Positions 56,781-64,000 of a DNA stretch of 64,000 nucleotides are shown here, piece by piece. The position numbers and the translations under genes are program-made. The stretch lies in the NCBI GenBank assembly GCA_963766725.1, contig CAVYBK010000015.1, positions 1 to 64,000 on the forward strand, in the 5' to 3' direction. The notes beneath the pieces were generated by a model. The model was not told where the DNA came from. It ran no database searches and saw nothing but the letters and a program-made list of their open reading frames with translations. Within the stretch, counting starts at the first letter, position 1, and each line of letters starts with the position of its first letter. The stretch is from DATEOR01 sp963766725. Lineage in GTDB: Bacteria; Actinomycetota; Thermoleophilia; Gaiellales; Gaiellaceae.

Positions 56781-57991
56781 AGGACATCTTCCGCGTCCGC
56801 CGCATGTGGCGCCCGCGCGCCGAGCTCAAGGACCGCTACGACGTCGTCATCATCGGCGGCGGCTCGCACGGGCTCGCGACCGCGTACTACCTGGCGAAGA
56901 ACCACGGGATCACGGACGTCGCCATCCTCGAGAAGAACTACATCGGCTCGGGCGCGGCGGGCCGGAACACGACGATCGTCCGCGCGAACTACCGCACGCC
57001 CGAGGGCGCGGAGTTCTACAAGGCGAGCGTCAAGCTCTACGAGGGCCTCGGTGCCGAGCTCGACTTCAACCTCCTCTTCTCGCAGCAGGGCCACCTCACT
57101 CTCGCCCACTCCGACCGCGGAATCATCACCGCGAACGAGCGGGCCGAGGTCAACAAGCTCCTCGGGATCGACAGCCGCGTCATCTACCCGGACGAGATCC
57201 GCAAGCTCTGCCCGGAGATGGATCTCTCCGAGGACGTCACCTGGCCTGTGCAGGCGGCGCTCTACCACCCGCCGGGCGGGATCATCCGCCACGACGCCGT
57301 CGTCTGGGGGTTGGCGCGCGGAGCGGACCGCGGCGGCGCCGAGATCCACCCGTACACCGAGGTGACCGGCATCGAGCGCTCGAACGGCCGCGTGACCGGC
57401 GTCGAGACCAACCGCGGCTCGATCGCCTGCGACACCGTGGTCTCGTGCACCGCCGGCTGGTCGACGCTCGTCGCCGACCTCGCCGGCGTGCCGCTGCCGA
57501 TCACGACCCACATCCTCCAGGCCTTCGTGACGGAGCCGCTGAAGCCGTTCCTCGACGTGATCATCGTCTCGTCGCAGATGCACGTGTACATCTCGCAGAC
57601 GGATCGCGGCGAGTTCCTCATCGGCGCCGAGATCGAGCCGTACACGACCTACAAGGGAATCGGCACCTTCCCGTTCCTCGAATACTCGGCCCGCCATGCG
57701 CTCGAGCTCTTCCCGCAGCTCGAGCAGGCGAGGATCCTGCGCTCGTGGACGGGCCTCTGCGACCTCTCGCCCGACTACAGCCCGATCCTCGGCTCGACCG
57801 AGGTCGAGGGCTTCCTCGTCAGCTGCGGCTGGGGTACGTACGGCTTCAAGGCCGCCCCCATCGTGGGGACGACGCTTGCGGAGCAGATCGCGACGAAGCA
57901 GACTCCCCAGCTGATCGCACCGTTTGCGCTCGAACGCTTCTACCGCGACCGGCTCGTCTCCGAGCTCGCAGCCGCGGCAGTCAGCCACTGA
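56777..57991 (+). CDS. mgdA: N-methylglutamate dehydrogenase subunit A (SoxB-like)
   Basis: 404 residues. FAD-binding DVVIIGGGSHGLATAYYLA, GSGAAGRNTTIVRANYRT, GGIIRHDAVVWGLARGA and the C-terminal LCDLSPDYSPILGSTEVEGF and SCGWGTYGFKAAPIVG are typical for the sarcosine oxidase beta family. It oxidises the N-methyl group. The subunit order here (B, C, D, A) differs from the usual order with A first. Intact. Confidence 0.93.
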   Translation: MKDIFRVRRMWRPRAELKDRYDVVIIGGGSHGLATAYYLAKNHGITDVAILEKNYIGSGAAGRNTTIVRANYRTPEGAEFYKASVKLYEGLGAELDFNLLFSQQGHLTLAHSDRGIITANERAEVNKLLGIDSRVIYPDEIRKLCPEMDLSEDVTWPVQAALYHPPGGIIRHDAVVWGLARGADRGGAEIHPYTEVTGIERSNGRVTGVETNRGSIACDTVVSCTAGWSTLVADLAGVPLPITTHILQAFVTEPLKPFLDVIIVSSQMHVYISQTDRGEFLIGAEIEPYTTYKGIGTFPFLEYSARHALELFPQLEQARILRSWTGLCDLSPDYSPILGSTEVEGFLVSCGWGTYGFKAAPIVGTTLAEQIATKQTPQLIAPFALERFYRDRLVSELAAAAVSH

Positions 57992-58006
57992 ACCAAAGGA
58001 GACCGT

Positions 58007-59674
58007 GTGGCCACGCAGATGCCTTCCAGCCTCGAGATCGCCCAGGAGGCTGAGCTTCGTCCGATCGCCCAGATCGCGGAGGCCCTCGGCCTCTCCGAAG
58101 ACGAGTACGACCCGTACGGCCGCTTCAAGGCCAAGGTCTCGCTCTCCGTGCTCGAACGCCTGAGCGACCAGCCCGACGGGAAGCTCATCGACGTCACCGC
58201 GATCACGCCCACGAAGGCGGGCGAGGGCAAGACGACGACCTCGGTCTCGCTGACGCAGGGCCTCGGGCACATCGGCAAGAACCCCGTGCTCTGCCTGCGC
58301 GAGGCCTCCGTCGGCCCGGTGTTCGGGATCAAGGGCGGCGCGGCCGGCGGCGGCTACGCGCAGGTCGTCCCCATGGAGGACATGAACCTCCACTTCACCG
58401 GCGACATCCACGCGATCGGAGCCGCGAACAATCTTCTCGCCGCACTCCTCGAGGCGCACATGCTGCAGGGGAACAAGCTCGGGATCGACCCGCTCTCGGT
58501 CACGTGGCGACGCTGCGTGGACATCAACGACCGCGCGCTCCGCTCGATCGTGGTCGGGCTCGGCGGCCGCGCGAACGGCTACGTCCGCGAGACCGGCTTC
58601 GACATCACGGCTGCCTCCGAGGTCATGGCCATCGTCGCCGTCGCGCGCGACCTCTTCGACCTCCGCGACCGGCTCGGGAAGATCACCGTCGGCTACACGT
58701 GGGAGGGCGAGCCGGTCACGGCCGAGCAGCTCCAGGCTGCGGGCGCGATGGCCGTCCTCCTCAAGGACGCGATCATGCCGAACCTCGTGCAGACGCTCGA
58801 GGGCCAGCCCGCGTTTCTCCACTGCGGCCCGTTCGCCAACATCGCGCACGGCAACAACTCCCTCGTCGCGACCCGCACCGCGCTCAAGCTCGGCGACTAC
58901 ACGGTGACCGAGTCCGGCTTCGGCTCCGACATGGGCATGGAGAAGTTCTTCGACATCGTCTGCCGCGTCGGCGGGCTGCGCCCGAACGCCGTCGTCCTCG
59001 TGGCGACCTCGCGTGCGCTCAAGCACCACGGCGACGACCCCGACGGCGGCGTCGACGCGATCGAGCGCGGCGCGGCCAACATGCAGCGCCACCTCGGGAT
59101 CGTGAAGGAGTTCGGCCTGAACGCCGTCGTGGCGATCAACCGCTTCCCGGGCGATACCGACGAGGAGGTGGACGTAGTCAAGCGCCTCGCTCTCGAGGGC
59201 GGCGCGATGGCCGCCGAGCTGAACGAGGCTTTCGAGCGCGGCGGCGAGGGCGCGGCGGCGCTCGCGGAGGCCGTCGTCGCAGCGGCCGAGGCTCCGTCCG
59301 ACTTCAAGCCGGTCTACGAGCTCGACCAGCCGATCGACGCCAAGATCGAGGCGATCTGCAAGCGCGTGTACGGCGCCGAGGGCGTCGTCTTCCTCCCTGC
59401 GGCGCAGCAGGCGATCGAGCGCTACAACAAGGTCGGCTTCGACAAGCTCCCGATCTGCATGGCGAAGACGCACCTGTCGCTCTCGCACGACCCGTCGCTC
59501 CTGAACGCGCCGACCGGCTTCACCGTCACCGTCCGCGACATCCGCCAGTACACCGGCGCGGGCTGGCTCGTGCCGCTCCTCGGGGACATGCAGACGATGC
59601 CCGGCTACGGCGCCTCCCCGGCGGCCTTCAACGTCGACATCGACGAGAATGGCCGCACCGTTGGACTTTTCTAG
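58007..59674 (+). CDS. fhs: Formate-tetrahydrofolate ligase
   Basis: 555 residues, normal length. P-loop TPTKAGEGKTTTSVSLTQGL, REASVGPVFGIKGGAAGGG, MEDMNLHFTGDIHAI and HCGPFANIAHGNNS are all present. It interconverts formate plus THF plus ATP with 10-formyl-THF; behind an amine dehydrogenase it may run in reverse to give formate and ATP. GTG start with AAAGGAG. It overlaps fchA by 26 bases. Confidence 0.96.
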   Translation: MATQMPSSLEIAQEAELRPIAQIAEALGLSEDEYDPYGRFKAKVSLSVLERLSDQPDGKLIDVTAITPTKAGEGKTTTSVSLTQGLGHIGKNPVLCLREASVGPVFGIKGGAAGGGYAQVVPMEDMNLHFTGDIHAIGAANNLLAALLEAHMLQGNKLGIDPLSVTWRRCVDINDRALRSIVVGLGGRANGYVRETGFDITAASEVMAIVAVARDLFDLRDRLGKITVGYTWEGEPVTAEQLQAAGAMAVLLKDAIMPNLVQTLEGQPAFLHCGPFANIAHGNNSLVATRTALKLGDYTVTESGFGSDMGMEKFFDIVCRVGGLRPNAVVLVATSRALKHHGDDPDGGVDAIERGAANMQRHLGIVKEFGLNAVVAINRFPGDTDEEVDVVKRLALEGGAMAAELNEAFERGGEGAAALAEAVVAAAEAPSDFKPVYELDQPIDAKIEAICKRVYGAEGVVFLPAAQQAIERYNKVGFDKLPICMAKTHLSLSHDPSLLNAPTGFTVTVRDIRQYTGAGWLVPLLGDMQTMPGYGASPAAFNVDIDENGRTVGLF

Positions 59675-60242
59675 CCAGAGCGTCAGCGAGTTCTGCGACA
59701 CCATCTCGGCCGAGACTTCCGCGCCGGGCGGCGGCTCGGTCGCTGCCGTCGTCGGCGCGATGGCAGCCTCGCTCGCCGCGATGGCGGCGCGCTTCTCCAA
59801 GGAGCAGTGGGAGGACGCGGCCGGCGCCGTGGCCCAGGCCGAGGCACTCAAGGCCCGCCTTCTGCCCATGGCGGAAGAGGACGCGCTGGCCTACGAGAAC
59901 GTTCTCCTCGCGCTGCGGATGCCGAAGGACGTCGACGAGGAAGTGCGCGACGCGGCGATCGGCGACGCTCTTTCCCGCGCCACGGACGTGCCGCTCGCGA
60001 TCGCGGAAGCGTCCCTCGACGTCGCCACGCTCGCGTGCGAGCTCGCCGAGCGCGGAAACCCGAACCTGCACGGGGACGCGGCCGCGGCCGTCTTCCTCGC
60101 GGAGGCCGCGGTGCGCGCGAGCGCGAATCTCGTCGAGATCAACCTCGCGACGCGGGAGGGAGACGAGCGCCTCGACCGGGCGCGCGAGCTCGTCGAACTT
60201 GTCCGCCGGATCAGCCGGCGCGTGCTGGAGCCGGCCGGCTAG
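59649..60242 (+). CDS. fchA: Methenyl-THF cyclohydrolase (cyclodeaminase family)
   Basis: 197 residues, all-helical FTCD C-terminal family. SVSEFCDTISAETSAPGGGSVAAVVG is the family start (read as two parts), and GNPNLHGDAAAAVFLAEAAV is the later motif. It interconverts methenyl- and 10-formyl-THF and so links MgdABCD to Fhs. Formiminoglutamate-related deamination is the alternative, but no histidine genes are near. The ATG lies inside the end of fhs. Confidence 0.88.
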   Translation: MAAPLDFSSQSVSEFCDTISAETSAPGGGSVAAVVGAMAASLAAMAARFSKEQWEDAAGAVAQAEALKARLLPMAEEDALAYENVLLALRMPKDVDEEVRDAAIGDALSRATDVPLAIAEASLDVATLACELAERGNPNLHGDAAAAVFLAEAAVRASANLVEINLATREGDERLDRARELVELVRRISRRVLEPAG

Positions 60243-60359
60243 CTACGGCCGGGTGGTCACTCCCCACTCGGTCGCCTTGGCGATGACGACCGCAACGACG
60301 ATGCAGGCGATGCAGATGCCGATCATGAGGAGCTCGAAGTTGCGGCTGTGCCGCTGCAT
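60243..60359 (-). CDS. 38-residue single-helix membrane peptide
   Basis: ATG at 60359 with GGTGGAG nine bases upstream. One membrane helix (LLMIGICIACIVVAVVIA) with basic N-terminus and short tail. It is the last of three small genes behind amt. The frame ends at TAG next to the convergent fchA stop. No family known to me. Confidence 0.65.
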   Translation of the reverse strand: MQRHSRNFELLMIGICIACIVVAVVIAKATEWGVTTRP

Positions 60360-60421
60360 CGGGGGAACTCCACCTGCCCCCGGCGCGGTGCTCGTTCTGT
60401 CGCCATTGGTCTCCTTTCCCC

Positions 60422-60769
60422 CTAGACGTCGCCGAGGTCGGAGGGGCCGCCGAGCCCCGGCGAGGGCGTGTGCGGATCCTTGATGTGCACCTGGCCCGCG
60501 TGGCCCGAGACGAGGAGCCGTGCGCTCTGCTGCTTGAGCTTGCGATCCTCGGTCATGACCCAGGCGACGAAAGCCGCGATCATCACGATGATCCCGATGA
60601 TGGTCAGGATCCAGTAGGACGTGGTGACGCCGCTCGTCGAGGTCCCGAAGGTCGAGCCGGGGCCGAACGTGAAGTAGTCCGCACATTTCTCGTATGGCGC
60701 GTAGACGCCGTCGGACCCGGCGACGCCATGTTGGATGCATCCGGGCGCTGTATCCCATCCGAGAGCCAT
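60422..60769 (-). CDS. 115-residue membrane protein downstream of amt
   Basis: One central helix (YWILTIIGIIVMIAAFVAWV, about residues 52-71), an N-terminal part of about 50 residues with two Cys (CIQHG, EKCADYF) that may lie outside, and a soluble C-terminal part. GAGGAGG, overlapping the stop of the 35-residue gene, gives a strong ribosome site before the ATG. Probably cotranscribed with amt. I do not recognise it. Confidence 0.75.
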   Translation of the reverse strand: MALGWDTAPGCIQHGVAGSDGVYAPYEKCADYFTFGPGSTFGTSTSGVTTSYWILTIIGIIVMIAAFVAWVMTEDRKLKQQSARLLVSGHAGQVHIKDPHTPSPGLGGPSDLGDV

Positions 60770-60779
60770 TCCCGCCTCC

Positions 60780-60887
60780 TCAGATTTCCTCGGCCCGGCG
60801 GCGCCGGCGGTCCTCGCGGAACGCCCAACCCCCCAGCAGCCCGAACACGGTCACGAGCAACACAATGCTGAGCACGAACTGCGCCAT
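60780..60887 (-). CDS. 35-residue membrane peptide overlapping amt stop
   Basis: The ATG at 60887 overlaps the amt TGA as TGATG. The helix FVLSIVLLVTVFGLLGGW is followed by the basic tail REDRRRRRAEEI and TGA. Its stop runs into the ribosome site of the next gene. Coupling on both sides argues that it is translated. Confidence 0.65.
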   Translation of the reverse strand: MAQFVLSIVLLVTVFGLLGGWAFREDRRRRRAEEI

Positions 60888-62425
60888 CAGGCCCGCGTCC
60901 CTGGGCCGGCGCGCGCTCCGCCGTCACCGTTCGTGGTCACGAGCTCACGGTAGCCCTCGAGCAGGATCGGCGCGGAGGGGACCTCCGTACCGTCGGGCTC
61001 GATGACGACCTCGGGCGGCCGCTCGAACTCCGGATAGAAGTCGGCCTGGAACTCGGCCTGGTCGAGGCCTTCGAGCTCGACCTCGGGCGGCACGCGCAGG
61101 AGGTTGAGCTTCTTGAGGACCCACGAGGGGATGTAGCCGCCGAAGAATCCGAGCGGCAGGAAGACCATCATCCCGTAGAGCTGGCCTGTCAGCGATGAGT
61201 CGATGTTGTTCAAGCCGGTCGGGTAGCCGGCCGCGAAAAGCCCGACGGCGAGCGGACTCCAGAACCCGCAGACGCCGTGCACCGCCACTGCGCCGACGGC
61301 GTCGTCGATTCGAAGCCTCTTCTCGATGAAGTTCCCGGCGTACACCGCAAGCGCTCCGCCGAACATGGAGATCAGATAGTCGAGGCTCGGCGCATAGATG
61401 TCGGCTCCGGCCGAGACCGAAATCACGCCGGCGAGGCCTCCGGAGAGCGTCCAGAAGGGATCGCCGCGGCTGGCGAAGTAGCCACCCGTGAAGCCGCCTG
61501 CGAAGCCGATCGTGATCGCGAAGGTGATCGCCGAGAGGGTCGTCGGGTTGAAGTAGATGTTGCCCCAGCCGGGTAAGGTCGTCGACTGGATGACCAGGCA
61601 GGCGGCGTAGAAGCCGTAGAAGCCGGTGAAGATGAGCATCAGCCCCATGAGCGTTATGTGCAGGTTGTGGGGCCGGAAGGTCCGCGCAAGCCCGTCCCGC
61701 GTGTACTTGCCGATCCGCGGGCCGAGGTTCAAGAGGACGCCGAGGGTGAAGGCGCCCGCGACGCCGTGCACGACGAGCCCGGCGATCGAGTCGTGGAATC
61801 CGTAGCGCATCGGCAGGAAGCCGTAGGCGCTCCAGCCCCACGAGGCGTCGAGGATCCAGATGACCGAGCCGAGGATGGAGCCGAGGATCAGGTAGGCCGA
61901 GAGCCGCACGCGCTCGATGAGCGCGCCCGAGAGGATCGAAGCGGTCGTCCACGAGAAGAGGAGGAACGCGGCCCAGAAGACGCCCGAGAGGTGGTCGGTC
62001 AGGTTGGGCCCGAAGTTGGCCGCCCACGGATACGTGGTCGAGCAGAAGTTCGCCATCAGGGCCTCGGACGACGAGGTGCCCGGCAGCGCCTGGCCCGCGC
62101 TGTCGAGGAAGTCGCCGGGCGAGAACGGGATGATCCCGGTGCTGAAGCAGCCGTAGATCCACCAGCCGAAGTAGTAGAACGTCGGTGTCACGACGGCGAT
62201 CGTGAGGATGTTCTTCATCGCCGTCGCCATCACGTTCTTGCGGCGACCGGCGCCGGCTTCGTACGACATGAAGCCGACGTGGATCAGCCACATGATGCAG
62301 ACGGTGAAGTAGTAGAACTGCTCGGAGAGGATCTGGCTGTCGAGCGTGAGCTTGTCCGCCACTTCCTGCGTGGTGGGCGCCTGCGCGAGCAGCGCGGACA
62401 TACCGCTCAACATCGAAACGACCAT
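60887..62425 (-). CDS. amt: Ammonium/methylammonium transporter (Amt family)
   Basis: 512 residues with about 11-12 membrane helices. Pore histidines are seen in DSIAGLVVHGVAGA and AVAVHGVCGFWSPL, and CIMWLIHVGFMSYEAGAGR is the first conserved region. The C-terminal extension of about 70 residues is acidic and longer than in E. coli AmtB. It starts with ATG at 62425. No glnK lies beside it. Next to the methylamine pathway it may carry methylammonium as well as ammonium. Confidence 0.93.
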   Translation of the reverse strand: MVVSMLSGMSALLAQAPTTQEVADKLTLDSQILSEQFYYFTVCIMWLIHVGFMSYEAGAGRRKNVMATAMKNILTIAVVTPTFYYFGWWIYGCFSTGIIPFSPGDFLDSAGQALPGTSSSEALMANFCSTTYPWAANFGPNLTDHLSGVFWAAFLLFSWTTASILSGALIERVRLSAYLILGSILGSVIWILDASWGWSAYGFLPMRYGFHDSIAGLVVHGVAGAFTLGVLLNLGPRIGKYTRDGLARTFRPHNLHITLMGLMLIFTGFYGFYAACLVIQSTTLPGWGNIYFNPTTLSAITFAITIGFAGGFTGGYFASRGDPFWTLSGGLAGVISVSAGADIYAPSLDYLISMFGGALAVYAGNFIEKRLRIDDAVGAVAVHGVCGFWSPLAVGLFAAGYPTGLNNIDSSLTGQLYGMMVFLPLGFFGGYIPSWVLKKLNLLRVPPEVELEGLDQAEFQADFYPEFERPPEVVIEPDGTEVPSAPILLEGYRELVTTNGDGGARAGPGTRA

Positions 62426-62567
62426 CGCGTCATTCTCCGATCGGCGTTGCGAACCGACGTTGCGTGGACTCGCGCGAGGCTAGAAAGCCCTATCTCGGCG
62501 GGCAATGGCGACGAATGACACTTTGGCCGCGGACTCCTGTGCGGAGTTCACACAGCCCCAGCAGGCG
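62426..62567. other. Intergenic region upstream of amt
   Basis: 142 bases between the 62568-62942 gene and amt. I looked for a GlnR-like or NtrC-like site and for promoter hexamers and found none convincing. It should contain the amt promoter. Confidence 0.3.
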
Positions 62568-62942
62568 CTAGGTCCCGTCGACGACCTGGTCGATCCGGCC
62601 GGTGGAGGCGTCCACGAGCACGACGGTCACCTCGGTCGGATGACCGGTGCGATCCTTGATCCAGAAGGACACCGCCCAGAAGGCGCGCGGCGGAATCCCC
62701 CTCCGGACGAAACGGATGTTGTGGCCCTCCGGCGTGAAGTCGACCTGCGGGCGCGCGATCTCGACCGCGCGCTCTTGGCTCACGTTCTGCCCGCCGCGAC
62801 CGGGAAAGCGCGTCAGGACAAGCCCGATGGCGATCAGGGCGACCATGAACGCGACTCGCGTCCAGGTGACCTGGCGGAGCCGCTCGCCGAGGCTACGCGG
62901 TTGCGCGCCGGCGTCGGTAGAAGACCCAGAAACGGAGGGCAA
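62568..62942 (-). CDS. Small membrane-anchored protein (PepSY-like tail)
   Basis: 124 residues from TTG 62942. One membrane helix (RVAFMVALIAIGLVLTRFP, about 28-46) then a soluble domain: QERAVEIARPQVDFTPEGHN, AFWAVSFWIKDRTGHPTEV, TVVLVDASTGRIDQVVDG. The last motif, VDASTGRI, is like PepSY domains. Its start overlaps the 93-residue gene upstream by 50 bases. Function unknown. Confidence 0.7.
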   Translation of the reverse strand: MPSVSGSSTDAGAQPRSLGERLRQVTWTRVAFMVALIAIGLVLTRFPGRGGQNVSQERAVEIARPQVDFTPEGHNIRFVRRGIPPRAFWAVSFWIKDRTGHPTEVTVVLVDASTGRIDQVVDGT

Positions 62943-63174
62943 GGTATCCCGGGAAATGGAAGAGGACGGTGAGCTGGATCCACCAGAGCTTGTGCCGCCG
63001 GTCCATCTGCTGCTCCCGCACCTCGATCCAGGTGAGGTAGATCGCGAGCGCCCACGTGAGGAGCAGGACGTAGGGATACATCCCGAGCAGCCAGAAGAGC
63101 AGCACGCCGTGGAGTGTGTCCCAGGATCGCTGGTCCTGCAACCCCGGGGTGACGAGGTCGGGCCCAGAAGTCAC
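62893..63174 (-). CDS. Small two-helix membrane protein
   Basis: 93 residues. Two hydrophobic segments (GVLLFWLLGMYPYVLLLTWA and LTVLFHFPGYLALRFWVFY) around a charged loop, basic end RRRRATA. GTG at 63174, divergent from the antiporter with only 11 bases between. No family known to me; likely co-translated with the downstream protein. Confidence 0.65.
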   Translation of the reverse strand: MTSGPDLVTPGLQDQRSWDTLHGVLLFWLLGMYPYVLLLTWALAIYLTWIEVREQQMDRRHKLWWIQLTVLFHFPGYLALRFWVFYRRRRATA

Positions 63175-63185
63175 AATCGAGCCAC

Positions 63186-64000
63186 GTGACGACGAAGGAC
63201 GTCATCCTCACGATCACGTTGATGCTCGCGGCCGGGCTCGGAGCCGAGCTCCTCGCGGAGTTGCTGCGCGTCCCGCCGATGCTGCTCCTGCTCGGAGCGG
63301 GAGCGCTGCTCGGGCCCTCGGTCGCGGGCGCGATCGACATCCCGCTCGACTCCATGGGCGCGCGAGCTCATCCTCACGCTCGGCGTCTCCTTCATCCTCT
63401 TCCACGGAGGGCTGCAGCTCTCGCTCACCATCCTGAGCAAGGTTGCGATCGGGCTGCTCATGCTCGTCATACCGGGGGTCGTGCTCACCGCGCTCTTGAC
63501 GGGCGGCGTGGCGGCCGCCGTCTTCGGCGTGCCGCTCACGACCGGCCTCCTCATCGGCGCCGCGCTCTCGCCCACGGATCCGGCCATCCTCATCCCGCTG
63601 TTCGAGCGGATGCGCCTGCGCGCCAAGGTGTCGCAGACGATCATCGCCGAGTCGGCGCTGAACGACCCGACCGGCGCCGTCCTCGCCCTCGCCTTCGCGG
63701 GAGTCGTCCTCAGCGGGAGCGCCTCTCTGACGACGCCGATGACGGACTTCCTCGTCGACCTGGCGCTCTCGACCGCGCTCGGAATCGTGTTCGGGATCGT
63801 CCTTTCAGCCGTCGTCTCGAGCCGGCGTACCGGCATCTGGCGCGAGTCGGCGGCGATCGTGGTCATCGCCGTCGTCGCGGGCAGCTTCTTCTCGATCGAC
63901 TCCGCGGGAGGAAGCGGCTATCTCGGCGCGTTCCTCGCCGGGCTCATCCTCGGGAACATGCCGCTCCTGGGACTCGGCATGCACAGCCATCACGAGGACG
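63186..64000 (+). CDS. Cation/proton antiporter (CPA1/NhaP-like), partial, one frameshift
   Basis: The 5' part of a membrane antiporter that exchanges sodium or potassium for protons; it runs off the window end. GTG at 63186. LMLAAGLGAELLAELLRVPP and GAGALLGPS start helices 1-2. One extra base near 63357 shifts the frame; it then continues ELILTLGVSFILFHGGLQLS, SPTDPAILIPLFERMRLR and the characteristic ALNDPTGAVLALAF (the ND pair of the ion site). At least 270 residues are present. Confidence 0.85.
   Translation, partial: MTTKDVILTITLMLAAGLGAELLAELLRVPPMLLLLGAGALLGPSVAGAIDIPLDSMGARAHPHARRLLHPLPRRAAALAHHPEQGCDRAAHARHTGGRAHRALDGRRGGRRLRRAAHDRPPHRRRALAHGSGHPHPAVRADAPARQGVADDHRRVGAERPDRRRPRPRLRGSRPQRERLSDDADDGLPRRPGALDRARNRVRDRPFSRRLEPAYRHLARVGGDRGHRRRRGQLLLDRLRGRKRLSRRVPRRAHPREHAAPGTRHAQPSRG

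Noticed and set aside
53426..57991. Classical sarcosine oxidase operon (soxBDAG)
   Set aside because: Subunits are homologous, so this cannot be fully excluded. gmaS and mgsABC immediately upstream, and no glyA or serine genes, favour N-methylglutamate dehydrogenase.

Overview
The window is about 70% GC bacterial chromosome. Actinobacterial traits include many GTG and TTG starts, 1-4 base stop/start overlaps, a PknB-type kinase, a GAAC-N4-GTTC SOS-type box and the block rpsF-ssb-rpsR-rplI-dnaB-purA. A deep-branching actinobacterium such as Thermoleophilia is an inference from gene content. No rRNA, complete tRNA, CRISPR array, insertion sequence or prophage was seen.

Layout. 1-4.6 kb: a frame-broken RND metal pump, an OmpR/sensor-kinase pair, then gene remnants. 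4.6-18 kb: secreted proteins, DUF1326/DUF2182, two DHA2 drug pumps, a reductase, a SIMPL lipoprotein, a lipoprotein coupled to a Ser/Thr kinase, a ZIP metal transporter behind a palindrome, and a cell-wall amidase. 18-22.8 kb: the ribosomal/replication block and purA. 22.8-29.2 kb: mobA, a methyltransferase and fdhD, divergent from an NAD-linked formate dehydrogenase whose catalytic subunit has an in-frame UGA at the active-site selenocysteine position with a bacterial SECIS-like hairpin. 29.2-41 kb: glycerol kinase/glycerol-3-phosphate dehydrogenase, an amine oxidoreductase, an SDR/amidase/APC permease set, and a polyol dehydrogenase-GntR-kinase operon. 41-45.7 kb: a minus-strand operon for gamma-glutamylated amine or polyamine use. 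45.9-60.2 kb: a PucR-type regulator followed by the whole N-methylglutamate pathway (gmaS, mgsABC, mgdABCD) plus fhs and fchA. 60.2-62.4 kb: an Amt ammonium/methylammonium channel with three very small membrane-protein genes. 62.5-64 kb: small membrane proteins and the start of a cation/proton antiporter.

How it fits together. The Amt channel could import methylammonium or ammonium. GmaS, MgsABC and MgdABCD would turn methylamine and glutamate into methylene-THF (or formaldehyde) plus ammonium. FchA and Fhs carry the carbon to formate, and the selenocysteine formate dehydrogenase oxidises it to CO2 with NADH. MobA and FdhD supply and sulfurate its cofactor.

Caveat. About ten genes carry one or more single-base frameshifts, several of them extra bases in G/C runs. 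This looks more like residual assembly error than true decay, except in the RND pump and the 3.8-4.6 kb remnants, where decay is also possible. Coordinates of such genes are given end to end across the shifts.
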